A DNA stretch of 64,000 nt from Mycolicibacterium mageritense (GTDB lineage: Bacteria; Actinomycetota; Actinomycetes; Mycobacteriales; Mycobacteriaceae), in the NCBI RefSeq assembly GCF_010727475.1, contig NZ_AP022567.1, forward strand, positions 682,001-746,000, read 5' to 3'. Positions 51,385 to 59,417 of the stretch are shown here, piece after piece. The notes beneath the pieces were generated by a model, which had not been told where the DNA came from, did not search any database, and saw nothing but the letters and a program-made list of their open reading frames with translations. A program made the translations under genes and the position numbers. Every line of letters begins with the position of its first letter. Within the stretch, counting starts at the first letter, position 1.

Positions 51385-51641
51385 GCGGGCAGGCGAGCGA
51401 ACCGTACGATCCGCTGCGGCTGTGCGTCTATGCCACCGTGGCGCTGATCGCCTGGCTGCTCGGCCCGTGGGCGGTGGCCGGATTCGCTGCCCTTGGCCTG
51501 GCGGGCTACATTCGCGCACGCCGCGGCGGGTTGCTCCGCAGCAAATGCGCGTTGCGTGACACCCGTCTGGTAATCGGCTACCTGGGCATCGTCGCGGCCG
51601 TGGCGGTCGCAGCCATAGTCCGTGGTTACTGGCCTGGTTAG
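51381..51641 (+). CDS. Small membrane protein, last gene of the lgt-radical SAM operon
   Basis: The 86-residue protein starts at ATG 51381, overlapping the radical SAM stop by four bases. It has two or three hydrophobic segments (about 15-32, 33-46 and 64-80) separated by a basic loop (RARRGGLLRSKCALRDTR). No family is recognised. It may anchor the radical SAM enzyme at the membrane; that is a guess from context. Confidence 0.72.
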   Translation: MSGQASEPYDPLRLCVYATVALIAWLLGPWAVAGFAALGLAGYIRARRGGLLRSKCALRDTRLVIGYLGIVAAVAVAAIVRGYWPG

Positions 51642-51759
51642 CATGAACTCTCAGTTGCTGTTTCACAGCGTCCTCTTAACCTGCTAACTTTCCTCTAAGT
51701 GAGCATTCCCCACTGTCGGGGGGCTGCCGCCTGTTCGGATTAGTCAAGAGGGGACCACT

Positions 51760-52830
51760 TTGAAGATCACAAACGTCAGTACTGCGCTGGCCGCAGCCGC
51801 GGTGGCTGCCGCGGCGATCCTGGCCGGCTCGCCGATCGCGGCGGCCGATGACAGCGGTGTCACCACCGCGGCACTCGGCAGCCAGGCGAAACTGGACAAC
51901 AACAACGTGGTCCAGGGCTGGACCGTCACCGGTCTCAAGCCCAGCACCGACACCATCGCCTACGACGTCAAGGGCACGCTGTGGGAGATCACCGCCACCA
52001 GTGAGGCGCTTGAGGGTTCGGTGACGCCGATCGTCTCGAACTTCAACATCCGCTCGGCCGACGGCCACAACTACCGCGCGCTGTTCCAGGTGCCGACCGA
52101 GCAGGGCGTCAACCCGGCCACCATCGCTCAGGGCGAGAAGACCACCGGCAAGGTGTACTTCGACGTGACCGGCGACAAGCCGACCACCGTCGTGTACAAC
52201 TCGGGCGGCCGCGACCTGCTGGTGTGGGATGCCCCCGCACCGGCGCCGGTCCCCGTCTCGTCGGGCCAGCAGACCCACACCGCGCCCGTCGCCCAGCCCG
52301 CCGTCGCCACCCCGGCCCCCGCCGCGGTGCCGGCCACGCCGGCGCCTGCCGCCGCTCCGGGCGCCACCCCTGCGACGCCTGCCGCGACCCCCGCGGGTGC
52401 GGGTAGCCGCGCGACGGACTTGCCTGCCGCAACCGCGGGCGTTCCCGCCGCGGGCGTTCCCGCCGCGGGCACCCCGGCCGCCGGAGCGGAAGCCGTCCCC
52501 GCTGCGCCAGGTGCTCCGGTGCCGGCCCAGGCTCCCGGCACACCCACGACGCCGGTGTCGGCGCCCGCACCTGTCCCGGGCGCGGAAGGCACCCCGATTC
52601 CGGCCAGCAACGGGACTCCGCTGCCCGCCGGTACCGCTCCCGCTCCGGCAGGCGCAGGCAGCGCGGCCACGGCCGTTCCGCCGAGCGAGGTCGCGCCGGT
52701 GCCCGCTGGAACCGAGACCGTCCCGGCCGGAAACCCCGCGCCCGGCGAGCCGGCCCTCGTCCCGGCGGCGACCCAGCCGACCACGACGGCTCCGGCCGCT
52801 CCGGTCAGCAACCACGGGCCCGCGCAGTAA
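51760..52830 (+). CDS. Secreted MPT63-like (DUF1942) protein with long Pro/Ala tail
   Basis: The 356-residue protein starts at TTG 51760 with GAGGGG upstream. A signal peptide (residues 1-30, ending AAAD) is followed by an MPT63-type beta-sandwich (about 33-155: LGSQAKLDNNNVVQGWTVTGL, YDVKGTLWEITAT, GKVYFDVTGDKPTTVVYN). The remaining ~200 residues are Ala/Pro/Thr/Gly low complexity with short repeats such as AGVPAAGVPAAGTPAAG. MPT63 itself is about 130 mature residues without a tail. The tail may span the cell wall. Function of the family is unknown. A terminator hairpin follows at 52853. Confidence 0.85.
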   Translation: MKITNVSTALAAAAVAAAAILAGSPIAAADDSGVTTAALGSQAKLDNNNVVQGWTVTGLKPSTDTIAYDVKGTLWEITATSEALEGSVTPIVSNFNIRSADGHNYRALFQVPTEQGVNPATIAQGEKTTGKVYFDVTGDKPTTVVYNSGGRDLLVWDAPAPAPVPVSSGQQTHTAPVAQPAVATPAPAAVPATPAPAAAPGATPATPAATPAGAGSRATDLPAATAGVPAAGVPAAGTPAAGAEAVPAAPGAPVPAQAPGTPTTPVSAPAPVPGAEGTPIPASNGTPLPAGTAPAPAGAGSAATAVPPSEVAPVPAGTETVPAGNPAPGEPALVPAATQPTTTAPAAPVSNHGPAQ

Positions 52831-52852
52831 CACTCGCGCCACAACGACGCAT

Positions 52853-52899
52853 CAACGCCGAGGATCCAAGCCACTGGGTGGCTGCGATCCTCGGCGTTG
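52853..52899. terminator. Strong bidirectional hairpin terminator
   Basis: A 14-bp perfect stem (CAACGCCGAGGATC at 52853 with its complement ending at 52899) encloses a 2-base internal loop and a further 6-bp stem AGCCAC/GTGGCT with a TGG loop. It fills the space between the convergent MPT63-like and ppx genes. Confidence 0.85.
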
Positions 52900-52903
52900 T
52901 CGG

Positions 52904-53845
52904 TTATCGGGCGATGGACAGCGCGATGCCGTCGAGAATGTCGTGTTCGCTGACCACAAGCTCGTCGATACCGGCGCGTTGTGCCAGCACCGCGGCAAGC
53001 TCCTCGACGATGACGGCCCCGCCACCGATGACGTCGGCCCGTCCCTGGTGCATGGGACCGAGCGCCAGGCGTTGCGCCGAGGTCATGCCGATGAGCTGGT
53101 CGCACACCGCGAGCAGATCGCCGAAACCGATGCGGGACAGGTGAATCGCCTCGGCGTCGTAGGTGGTCATGCCTTGTGCGAGCGCCGACAGGGTCGTCAT
53201 GGTGCCTGCCACGCCGACCCAGGTGCGGGCACCCTCGACCGGCACTTCCCGCAGAGCCTGCGCCAGCCCGTCACGCACCACTGCCCGCGCCGCGGCAACC
53301 TCGTCGGCGGTCGGCGGGTCGGAGTGCAGACACCGTTCGGTGAGCCGGACACAACCGATGTCCGCCGAGAAGCTGGCCTGCACGCCGCGCTCGCCGAGGA
53401 CCAGCTCAGTGGACCCCCCGCCGAGATCAACCACGACGAAAGGTGCTGCGGCCAGGTCCAGTTCGCCGACCGCTCCATGGAACGAGAGCTCGGCCTCCTC
53501 GGTTCCGGTGATCACCTCGGCGACGGCTCCCGGCACCACGGTGCCGAGCACGCGTGACGTCATCGCGAAGAACTCGTCCCGATTGCCCGCGTCGCGCGCA
53601 GCCGAGGTCGCGACCATCCGCACCGCGGACACCTCGTGCTTGGTCATCAGCGCGGCATAGTCCACCAGTGCTGATTCGGTGCGCGCCAAGGCTTCTGGTG
53701 CGAACTCACCGGTCGCGTCGACGCCCTGACCCAGGCGCACTATGCGCATCTCGCGGTGCACGTCGCGCAGGTGGCCGTCGACGGCGTCGGCGATCAACAA
53801 CCGAATCGAGTTGGTGCCGCAGTCGATTGCGCCGACCCTGTTCAT
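52904..53845 (-). CDS. ppx: Ppx/GppA-family exopolyphosphatase
   Basis: The 313-residue protein has the ASKHA-fold motifs of Ppx/GppA: AIDCGTNSIRLLIAD at the N-terminus, ATSAARDAGN, TGTEEAELSFHGA and VVDLGGGSTELVLG. It ends after the second lobe, so it is a short form without the C-terminal helical domains, like M. tuberculosis Rv1026. It hydrolyses polyphosphate ends or pppGpp. It starts at ATG 53845 and overlaps the DUF501 gene upstream by four bases, in the conserved eno-ftsB-DUF501-ppx order. Confidence 0.93.
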   Translation of the reverse strand: MNRVGAIDCGTNSIRLLIADAVDGHLRDVHREMRIVRLGQGVDATGEFAPEALARTESALVDYAALMTKHEVSAVRMVATSAARDAGNRDEFFAMTSRVLGTVVPGAVAEVITGTEEAELSFHGAVGELDLAAAPFVVVDLGGGSTELVLGERGVQASFSADIGCVRLTERCLHSDPPTADEVAAARAVVRDGLAQALREVPVEGARTWVGVAGTMTTLSALAQGMTTYDAEAIHLSRIGFGDLLAVCDQLIGMTSAQRLALGPMHQGRADVIGGGAVIVEELAAVLAQRAGIDELVVSEHDILDGIALSIAR

Positions 53846-54333
53846 GCCCACGTGTCCCGCTCCAGAATCCCCGCCATCGCGGGCTCGACGGCCAGCACGG
53901 CCAGGGCCTCGTCCCCGAACGGGTTCACGCCGGGGCCCTTGGCCAACGAATGCGCCATCAGCACGTGCAGGCACTTGACCCGGTCCGGCATGCCGCCGCC
54001 GGTGAACGTCGTGCCGAGCGACTCGATCGCGTCCCGCTCCTGCAGGTACGACTCGTGCGCGCGCCGGTAGGCCGCGGCCAGCTCCGAATCCTGTTGTAGC
54101 CGTTCGGTCATCTCGCGCATCAGACCAGACGACTCCAACCGGCTGGCCGCGGCCGTCAGCGCCGGATGAGTCAGGTAGTACAGCGTCGGGAACGGCGTGC
54201 CGTCAGGCAATCTGGGCGCGGTCTTGACCACACCGGGCTCACCGTTCGGACAGCGGTAGGCGATTTCGAGGACACCACGCGGCTCACGGCCCAGCTGCCG
54301 GGCCACCGCCTCGAGGTCGGCGGCGTCAACCAC
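53842..54333 (-). CDS. DUF501 family protein
   Basis: The 163-residue protein matches the DUF501 family: LGREPRGVLEIAYRCPNGEPGVVKTAPRLPDGTPFPTLYYLTHP, then RVKCLHVLMAHSLAKGPGVNPFGDEAL, with conserved Cys and His that may bind metal. The family is nearly universal in actinobacteria, always near eno and ftsB/divIC, and of unknown function. It overlaps both neighbours (eight bases with the FtsB-like gene, four with ppx). Confidence 0.92.
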   Translation of the reverse strand: MVDAADLEAVARQLGREPRGVLEIAYRCPNGEPGVVKTAPRLPDGTPFPTLYYLTHPALTAAASRLESSGLMREMTERLQQDSELAAAYRRAHESYLQERDAIESLGTTFTGGGMPDRVKCLHVLMAHSLAKGPGVNPFGDEALAVLAVEPAMAGILERDTWA

Positions 54334-54997
54334 GAGGCGCCGGGGGTGGTGGCGGCGCCGGGGCCGGCGGCGCGGGCGGGATGGTGGGTGTCACGCCGTG
54401 CGGTTGGTCGGCGATCGTGTGCCACAGCGACGTGTACCACGGCTGGCCCGCGGGCACGGTCGCGCCGGGCACCGGCAGGCCCGGGTCGGCGGGCACGGCC
54501 GCGGTCGGCGGCAACTGAACCTGATACGGGGTGTCCCCCGGCATCACGAAACCCAGCCGTTCGCGGGCCTGCGCCGCGATGAACACCGGATCGGCAAGTT
54601 TGACCTTCTGTTGTTCCAGCTCGGCGATCTGGGCCCGCAATTGTTCTTCGGTTGCCTTGAGTTGTTTCATCTCGGTGCGTTGCGCGAAGTAGGTGCGGAC
54701 CGGCCCGGCGATGGTCAGGGTGAGCACACACACCACGGCAGCCAGAATCGCCGCACGCCGCGCCGACGAACCGAACCGCTGCTCGGATTGCTGCTCGGCC
54801 TGCTGTTGTGCCTGGACCGCAATCGCTTTCGTGATGCTCTCGTCAGCGGCCGGTTCGGCGGGCGCGGCCCGGTTCTCCGTCGGACGACGGCTCTTCTGTG
54901 CCGCGCGCGGTCGATTCGCCCCGCCGGCCTTACCCGGCCTTCCAGGTCTGGAGGCCGGGGGCCGGCGCTTCGGATCGGGCCGCTTCGCTTCGGGCAC
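54326..54997 (-). CDS. FtsB/DivIC-type septum formation initiator
   Basis: The 223-residue protein has a long basic, Ala/Pro-rich cytoplasmic N-terminus (about 1-78), one membrane helix (about 80-98), a coiled coil (QLKATEEQLRAQIAELEQQKVKLADP) and the AQARERLGFVMPGDTPYQV motif of the DivIC/FtsB family, then a Pro-rich tail. It takes part in the FtsQBL-type divisome subcomplex. The location directly after eno (three-base gap) is conserved in mycobacteria (Rv1024). Confidence 0.92.
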   Translation of the reverse strand: MPEAKRPDPKRRPPASRPGRPGKAGGANRPRAAQKSRRPTENRAAPAEPAADESITKAIAVQAQQQAEQQSEQRFGSSARRAAILAAVVCVLTLTIAGPVRTYFAQRTEMKQLKATEEQLRAQIAELEQQKVKLADPVFIAAQARERLGFVMPGDTPYQVQLPPTAAVPADPGLPVPGATVPAGQPWYTSLWHTIADQPHGVTPTIPPAPPAPAPPPPPAPRG

Positions 54998-55000
54998 GGG

Positions 55001-56296
55001 TTATTTGGCGTCCAAGGCAAACCGCGGGAAAGCCAGGTCACCGGCGTAGCGGGCAGCGTCCCCGAGGATCTCTTCGATGCGCAGCAGCTGGTTGTACTTG
55101 GCCACGCGCTCGCTGCGGGCCGGCGCACCGGTCTTGATCTGGCCGCTGCCCACCGCGACCGCCAGATCGGCGATCGTGGTGTCCTCGGTCTCGCCGCTGC
55201 GGTGGCTCATCATCGTGCGGTAGCCGCTGTTGTGCGCCAATGCCACGGCGTCGAGCGTCTCGGTGAGCGTCCCGATCTGGTTGACCTTGACCAGGAGCGC
55301 GTTTGCGGCGCCCTTCTCGATGCCCTCTTCGAGGCGCTCCGGGTTGGTGACGAACAGGTCGTCGCCGACCAGCTGGACCCGGTCACCGATCGCGGTGGTC
55401 AGGGCGACCCAGCCGTCCCAGTCGTCCTCGGACAGCGGATCCTCGATCGAGACCAACGGATAGGCGTCGAGCAGGCCCGCGTAGAACTCGCCCATCTGCT
55501 CGGCACTGCGGGTCTCCTTCTCGAAGGCGTAACCCGTACCGTCGGTGAAGAATTCGGTGGCCGCCACGTCGAGCGCAAGCGCCACGTCGCTGCCCAGCTT
55601 GAACCCGGTGGCCTCGATGGCCGACGAGATGAGGTCGAGCGCCGCGCGGGTGCCTGCCACATCGGGGGCGAACCCGCCCTCGTCGCCGAGCCCGGTGGCC
55701 AGGCCCTGCTTCTTGAGCACCGACTTGAGCGAGTGGTACACCTCGGCGCCCCAGCGCAGCGCCTCCTTGAACGACGGCGCACCGATCGGCGCCACCATGA
55801 ACTCCTGCACGTCCACCCCGGTGTCGGCGTGCGCGCCGCCGTTGAGGATGTTCATCATCGGCACGGGCAGGATGTGCGCGTTGGGGCCGCCGAGGTACCG
55901 GAACAGCGGCAGCCCGGCCGATTCCGCCGCGGCCTTCGACACCGCGAGCGACACACCCAGGATCGAGTTGGCGCCCAGCCGGGACTTGCCGGGGGTGCCG
56001 TCCAGGTCCAGCAGCGCCTGGTCGACCAGCCGCTGATCGTCTGCACCCAGACCGATGACGGCAGGCGCGATCTCGTCGAGCACGGCCTCCACGGCCTTCT
56101 CCACGCCCTTGCCGCCGTAGCGGGCGGCGCCGTCGCGCAACTCGACCGCCTCGTGCTCGCCGGTTGACGCGCCGGACGGCACCGCGGCCCTGGCGAATGT
56201 GCCGTCGGTCAGGGCCACCTCGACCTCGACCGTCGGGTTGCCGCGAGAATCGAGGATCTCGCGGGCTCCAACCTGCTCGATGATGGGCACTGGCAT
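55001..56296 (-). CDS. eno: Enolase
   Basis: The 431-residue protein is a typical enolase: EILDSRGNPTVEVEV, SGASTGEHEAVELRD, NGGAHADTGVDVQEFM, the metal ligands in SIEDPLSEDDWDG and VGDDLFVTNPERL, the base and loop in LVKVNQIGTLTETL and SHRSGETEDTTIADLAV. It converts 2-phosphoglycerate to phosphoenolpyruvate with Mg2+. Two direct copies of TAGGCT, acceptable -10 elements, occur about 45 and 58 bases upstream on the minus strand. It leads the eno-ftsB-DUF501-ppx operon. Confidence 0.98.
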   Translation of the reverse strand: MPVPIIEQVGAREILDSRGNPTVEVEVALTDGTFARAAVPSGASTGEHEAVELRDGAARYGGKGVEKAVEAVLDEIAPAVIGLGADDQRLVDQALLDLDGTPGKSRLGANSILGVSLAVSKAAAESAGLPLFRYLGGPNAHILPVPMMNILNGGAHADTGVDVQEFMVAPIGAPSFKEALRWGAEVYHSLKSVLKKQGLATGLGDEGGFAPDVAGTRAALDLISSAIEATGFKLGSDVALALDVAATEFFTDGTGYAFEKETRSAEQMGEFYAGLLDAYPLVSIEDPLSEDDWDGWVALTTAIGDRVQLVGDDLFVTNPERLEEGIEKGAANALLVKVNQIGTLTETLDAVALAHNSGYRTMMSHRSGETEDTTIADLAVAVGSGQIKTGAPARSERVAKYNQLLRIEEILGDAARYAGDLAFPRFALDAK

Positions 56297-56337
56297 CTCC
56301 TTGGTTGTGCTGCTGCTAGGGCCTGGGCGTTCGGGCT

Positions 56338-56358
56338 AAGCCTAGGGAAGAAGCCTAG
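56338..56358 (-). promoter_or_regulatory. Candidate tandem -10 elements of the eno operon
   Basis: On the minus strand CTAGGCTT occurs twice 13 bases apart, each containing TAGGCT (TANNNT). They lie 43-62 bases upstream of the enolase ATG, which is a plausible distance for one or two promoters. Confidence 0.35.
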
Positions 56359-56387
56359 ACGGTGGCACGGGGCGGCGTCCTGGCGTG

Positions 56388-57119
56388 TCAGAGCGGGTGG
56401 CCGGCCGCGTACGCGGTGGCCCAATCTCGCACGGCACGCGCGTACTGCTCGGAGTTGTTGTAGGCCTTGAGCGCCTTCATCCAGCCCCGCGGCGTCGCCA
56501 GATCCTTGCCGTACCAGCACAGCAATCCGGCGGCCGACAACGCGGCGTCGTCGAAGTTGTCCGGGCTCACCACGCCGTCGTTGTTGGCGTCCACCCCGAA
56601 ATGCCCCCACGTCTCGGGGATGAACTGCATGGGCCCCATCGCCCGGTCGAGCGTGGCATCGCCGTCGAGCTTGCCGCCGTCGGTGTCGGCGATGTGCAGA
56701 TTGCCCGCCGTGCCGTCGAGCTGCACGCCCCGGATCGGCGGCGTGACGTCCCCGTTGGGAGCGATCATCGCGCCCCGGTAGGTGCCGTGATGGCTCTCCA
56801 CCATGCCGATGCCTGCCAGCGTCGTCCACGCGACCTTGCAGTTGGGGTTCTCCACCTCGGCCACACGTGCCGCATAGGCATAGGCCTCAAGCGCATTGAC
56901 GGGCATGTTGAGCGCGGGCGCCCGCTCGGCAGCCCACTCGTGCAGCTGATCGGCGGGCCGCCCCTTGGCGTAGGTGTCGATGGCGGGCACCGGATCACCG
57001 GAGGGCGGCGGCACACCTTCCGGGATGGGGGTTCCGAGCTGCCATGAGCAGCTGGAAGCCATCAGCAGTGCTGTCGCGCAAATCACCGCAACAGCCCGCA
57101 GCCAACGACCTGGCGACAC
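56388..57119 (-). CDS. lpqU: Lipoprotein LpqU-like lytic transglycosylase
   Basis: The 243-residue protein starts at GTG 57119 with GGGAG four bases upstream. A short signal with lipobox-like LLMASSC (Cys24) predicts a lipid anchor. The SLT-type domain follows, with the catalytic Glu in TLAGIGMVESHHGTYRG and the conserved AMGPMQFIPETWGHFGVDANNDG and NSEQYARAVRDWATAYA segments. It should cleave peptidoglycan glycan strands. Position upstream of eno matches Rv1022. Confidence 0.93.
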   Translation of the reverse strand: MSPGRWLRAVAVICATALLMASSCSWQLGTPIPEGVPPPSGDPVPAIDTYAKGRPADQLHEWAAERAPALNMPVNALEAYAYAARVAEVENPNCKVAWTTLAGIGMVESHHGTYRGAMIAPNGDVTPPIRGVQLDGTAGNLHIADTDGGKLDGDATLDRAMGPMQFIPETWGHFGVDANNDGVVSPDNFDDAALSAAGLLCWYGKDLATPRGWMKALKAYNNSEQYARAVRDWATAYAAGHPL

Positions 57120-57230
57120 CGGACTCCCTCAACCCCACTTTGACTCGTTGCCCATAGTCCCATGCGCGCCGCCCGGGTCGGCATCCGACGGCCCGGGGCG
57201 AAGGCCATCAGACAGCTCGAACTCCCCTGA

Positions 57231-57249
57231 TAAGGTGAGCCACGCCTTG
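57231..57249. promoter_or_regulatory. Possible IdeR iron box before efeU
   Basis: TAAGGTGAGCCACGCCTTG matches the 19-bp IdeR consensus (TTAGGTTAGSCTAACCTAA) at about 11 or 12 positions, with both conserved AGG/CCT cores in place. It lies 52-70 bases upstream of the efeU start, just before a TATATT -10-like element. Iron repression of efeUOB is expected but unproven. Confidence 0.45.
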
Positions 57250-57300
57250 CTATGGCAAGCCAAGGCTATATTGCGTTATAGGTCTAGCGAGGACGCGTAG

Positions 57301-58254
57301 ATGACTGCCTTTGCCGACATGTCGACCGGCACCGTGATGGCGGCGCCGAACATCACATCGCAGCTGCTCGGCAGTGGTTTGATCGGCCTGCGCGAGGGCT
57401 TGGAAACCGCGATCGTGGTGTCGATCCTTGTCGCGTTCCTGGTGAAGTCGGAGCGCCGCGACGCCCTCAAATGGGTCTGGCTCGGAGTCGGCGCAGCTAT
57501 CACCATGACCATCACCGTGTTCTTGGTCATCCAATTCGGCGAGAACACGATCTCGGGCCTGGCCGCCGAGGCCATCGCGGGCGTCACGTCACTGATCGCC
57601 GTCGCGATCGTCACCACCATGGTGCTGTGGATGAAGAAGGCCGCCGCATCGATCTCGGGTGAGCTGCGCAGCGAGATGTCCCGCGCGCTGGACGCCGGCG
57701 GCCCGGCCGTGGCGCTGCTGGCGTTCTTGGCCGTCGGCCGCGAAGGTGTCGAGACCGCGCTGTTCATGGTGGGCTACGCCGAGGCCGACACGCTGTGGCC
57801 GCTGACCGGGTTGATCGTCGGCGTGCTGATCGCCGTGGCCATCGCGTACTTCATGTACGTCGGAGCGGTCAGGATCGACCTGGCGAAGTTCTTCAAGTAC
57901 ACGGGCATCTTCCTGATCGTGATCGCGGCCGGGATCCTGGCCTACGGCATCAAGGCACTGCAGACCGTGGGCTGGCTGCCGGGATTGGGCACCGCCGCGT
58001 TCGACATGAGCGGTGCGTTCGACTGGTCGGCCTGGTACGGCGAGGCCATCCAGGGCATCTTCAACATCGACCCCACGCCGACCGTGCTGCAGCTCGTGGC
58101 GTGGCTGGTCTACATCGCGGTGGTGCTGTTCTTCTTCCTCAAGCCGGTGCGCCCGAGCGCCGCGCCGTCGGGCGACGCACCCGCGGGCTCCGAATCTTCC
58201 GAGTCAACCGTTGACGAGGATTCCCCAATCGCATCCGAAAGGCCGACCAAGTGA
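57301..58254 (+). CDS. efeU: EfeU, iron permease of the FTR1 family
   Basis: The 317-residue protein starts at ATG 57301 with GAGGA seven bases upstream. Seven hydrophobic segments are visible; the first and fourth carry the FTR1 iron motifs REGLETA (residues 31-37) and GREGVETALF. A polar tail of about 35 residues follows the last helix. It moves ferric or ferrous iron into the cell together with EfeO and EfeB. Its TGA overlaps the GTG of efeO, and a possible IdeR box lies upstream. Confidence 0.95.
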   Translation: MTAFADMSTGTVMAAPNITSQLLGSGLIGLREGLETAIVVSILVAFLVKSERRDALKWVWLGVGAAITMTITVFLVIQFGENTISGLAAEAIAGVTSLIAVAIVTTMVLWMKKAAASISGELRSEMSRALDAGGPAVALLAFLAVGREGVETALFMVGYAEADTLWPLTGLIVGVLIAVAIAYFMYVGAVRIDLAKFFKYTGIFLIVIAAGILAYGIKALQTVGWLPGLGTAAFDMSGAFDWSAWYGEAIQGIFNIDPTPTVLQLVAWLVYIAVVLFFFLKPVRPSAAPSGDAPAGSESSESTVDEDSPIASERPTK

Positions 58255-59417
58255 AGATGAACCCTGCTGTGCGGACTGGTTTCGCGGCGGTCGCCGCGGT
58301 ACTTGCCGGGGTGTCCATGACGAGCTGTCAGGCCAAGGAATCCTCGACCGGAGCCGACGGCGGCGAGAAGGCCGCCCAGATCACGGTCGACGCCTCCGAC
58401 ACCGAGTGCAAGCTCTCGGGCACCACGGCCGTCACCGGGCCCAGCACCTTCGTCGTCACCAACAACGGCAACAAGGTCACCGAGTTCTACGTCTACGGCG
58501 AGGGCGAGCGGGTCATGGGTGAGGTGGAGAACATCTCCCCCGGCCTCAAGCGCCAGTTGATCGTTCAGCTGACCCAGCCGGGCACCTACCAGACGTCGTG
58601 CCGCCCGGGCATGGTCGGCGAGGGCATCCGCGGCGACTTCGAGGTCACCGGCGAAGCCGTGCAGGTCGACACCGAGGGCAAGTTCAAGGAAGCCGCCGAC
58701 AACTACAAGCGGTACGTCAACAGCCAGACCGACGCGCTCATCCCGGCCACCGAAGCCTTCGTCGCGGCGGTCAAGGCCAAGGACATCGCCAAGGCCAAGC
58801 AGCTGTTCCCGACCACCCGCACCTACTACGAGCGCATCGAACCGGTCGCCGAGTCGTTCCCCAACGACCTCGACCCGCGGATCGACCTGCGTGAGGCCGA
58901 CCTCGAGCCGGGCCAGAAGTGGACCGGTTTCCACGCCCTGGAGAAGCAGCTGTGGGTGTCCGGCCTGCAGCCCGATGCCAACGCACTGGCCGATCAGCTG
59001 CTCAAGGACGTCAAGGAGCTCGACGCCGGTGTGAAGGCGCCGGACTGGACCATCGACTCCACCCAGATCGCCGGCGGCGCGCAGGGTCTGCTCGACGAGA
59101 TCTCGATCAGCAAGATCACCGGCGAAGAGGACATCTTCAGCCACACCGACCTGTGGGACTTCAAGGCCAACGTCGAAGGCTCGCAGACCGCGGTGGCCTC
59201 GGTGCGGCCGATCCTCGACGAGCGCGACGCCGAGCTGGGCAAGCGTGTGGACCAGCAGTTCGCGGCGGTCGAGAAGTTGCTGGAGAAGTACCGTCAGGGC
59301 GATGGCTTTGTCTCCTACGACAAGGTGACCGAGCCGCAACGCCAGGAACTGTCGCGCGCCATCGACGCGCTGAGCAAAGAAGTGAGCCAGGTGCAAGGTG
59401 TCATCGCCCACCAGTGA
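58251..59417 (+). CDS. efeO: EfeO, periplasmic iron-binding lipoprotein (cupredoxin plus M75 imelysin)
   Basis: The 388-residue protein has a signal with lipobox-like SMTSC, an N-terminal cupredoxin-like domain (about 40-140, GTYQTSCRPGM near its metal site) and an imelysin/M75 domain with the HxxE motif in KWTGFHALEKQLW and the E-x-D-rich DLREADLEPG loop. It delivers iron to EfeU. GTG 58251 (overlapping efeU) and ATG 58257 are both possible starts. It overlaps efeB by 20 bases. Confidence 0.94.
   Translation: MKMNPAVRTGFAAVAAVLAGVSMTSCQAKESSTGADGGEKAAQITVDASDTECKLSGTTAVTGPSTFVVTNNGNKVTEFYVYGEGERVMGEVENISPGLKRQLIVQLTQPGTYQTSCRPGMVGEGIRGDFEVTGEAVQVDTEGKFKEAADNYKRYVNSQTDALIPATEAFVAAVKAKDIAKAKQLFPTTRTYYERIEPVAESFPNDLDPRIDLREADLEPGQKWTGFHALEKQLWVSGLQPDANALADQLLKDVKELDAGVKAPDWTIDSTQIAGGAQGLLDEISISKITGEEDIFSHTDLWDFKANVEGSQTAVASVRPILDERDAELGKRVDQQFAAVEKLLEKYRQGDGFVSYDKVTEPQRQELSRAIDALSKEVSQVQGVIAHQ

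Noticed and set aside
51642..51759. Possible MprA-type site (TCTCAG-like repeats) before the MPT63-like gene
   Set aside because: Only one half resembles the motif; too weak to report as a site.
52229..53557. A 442-codon plus-strand frame across the MPT63-like tail, the terminator and ppx
   Set aside because: It ignores a strong terminator and is made of Pro/Arg shadow sequence of two real genes.
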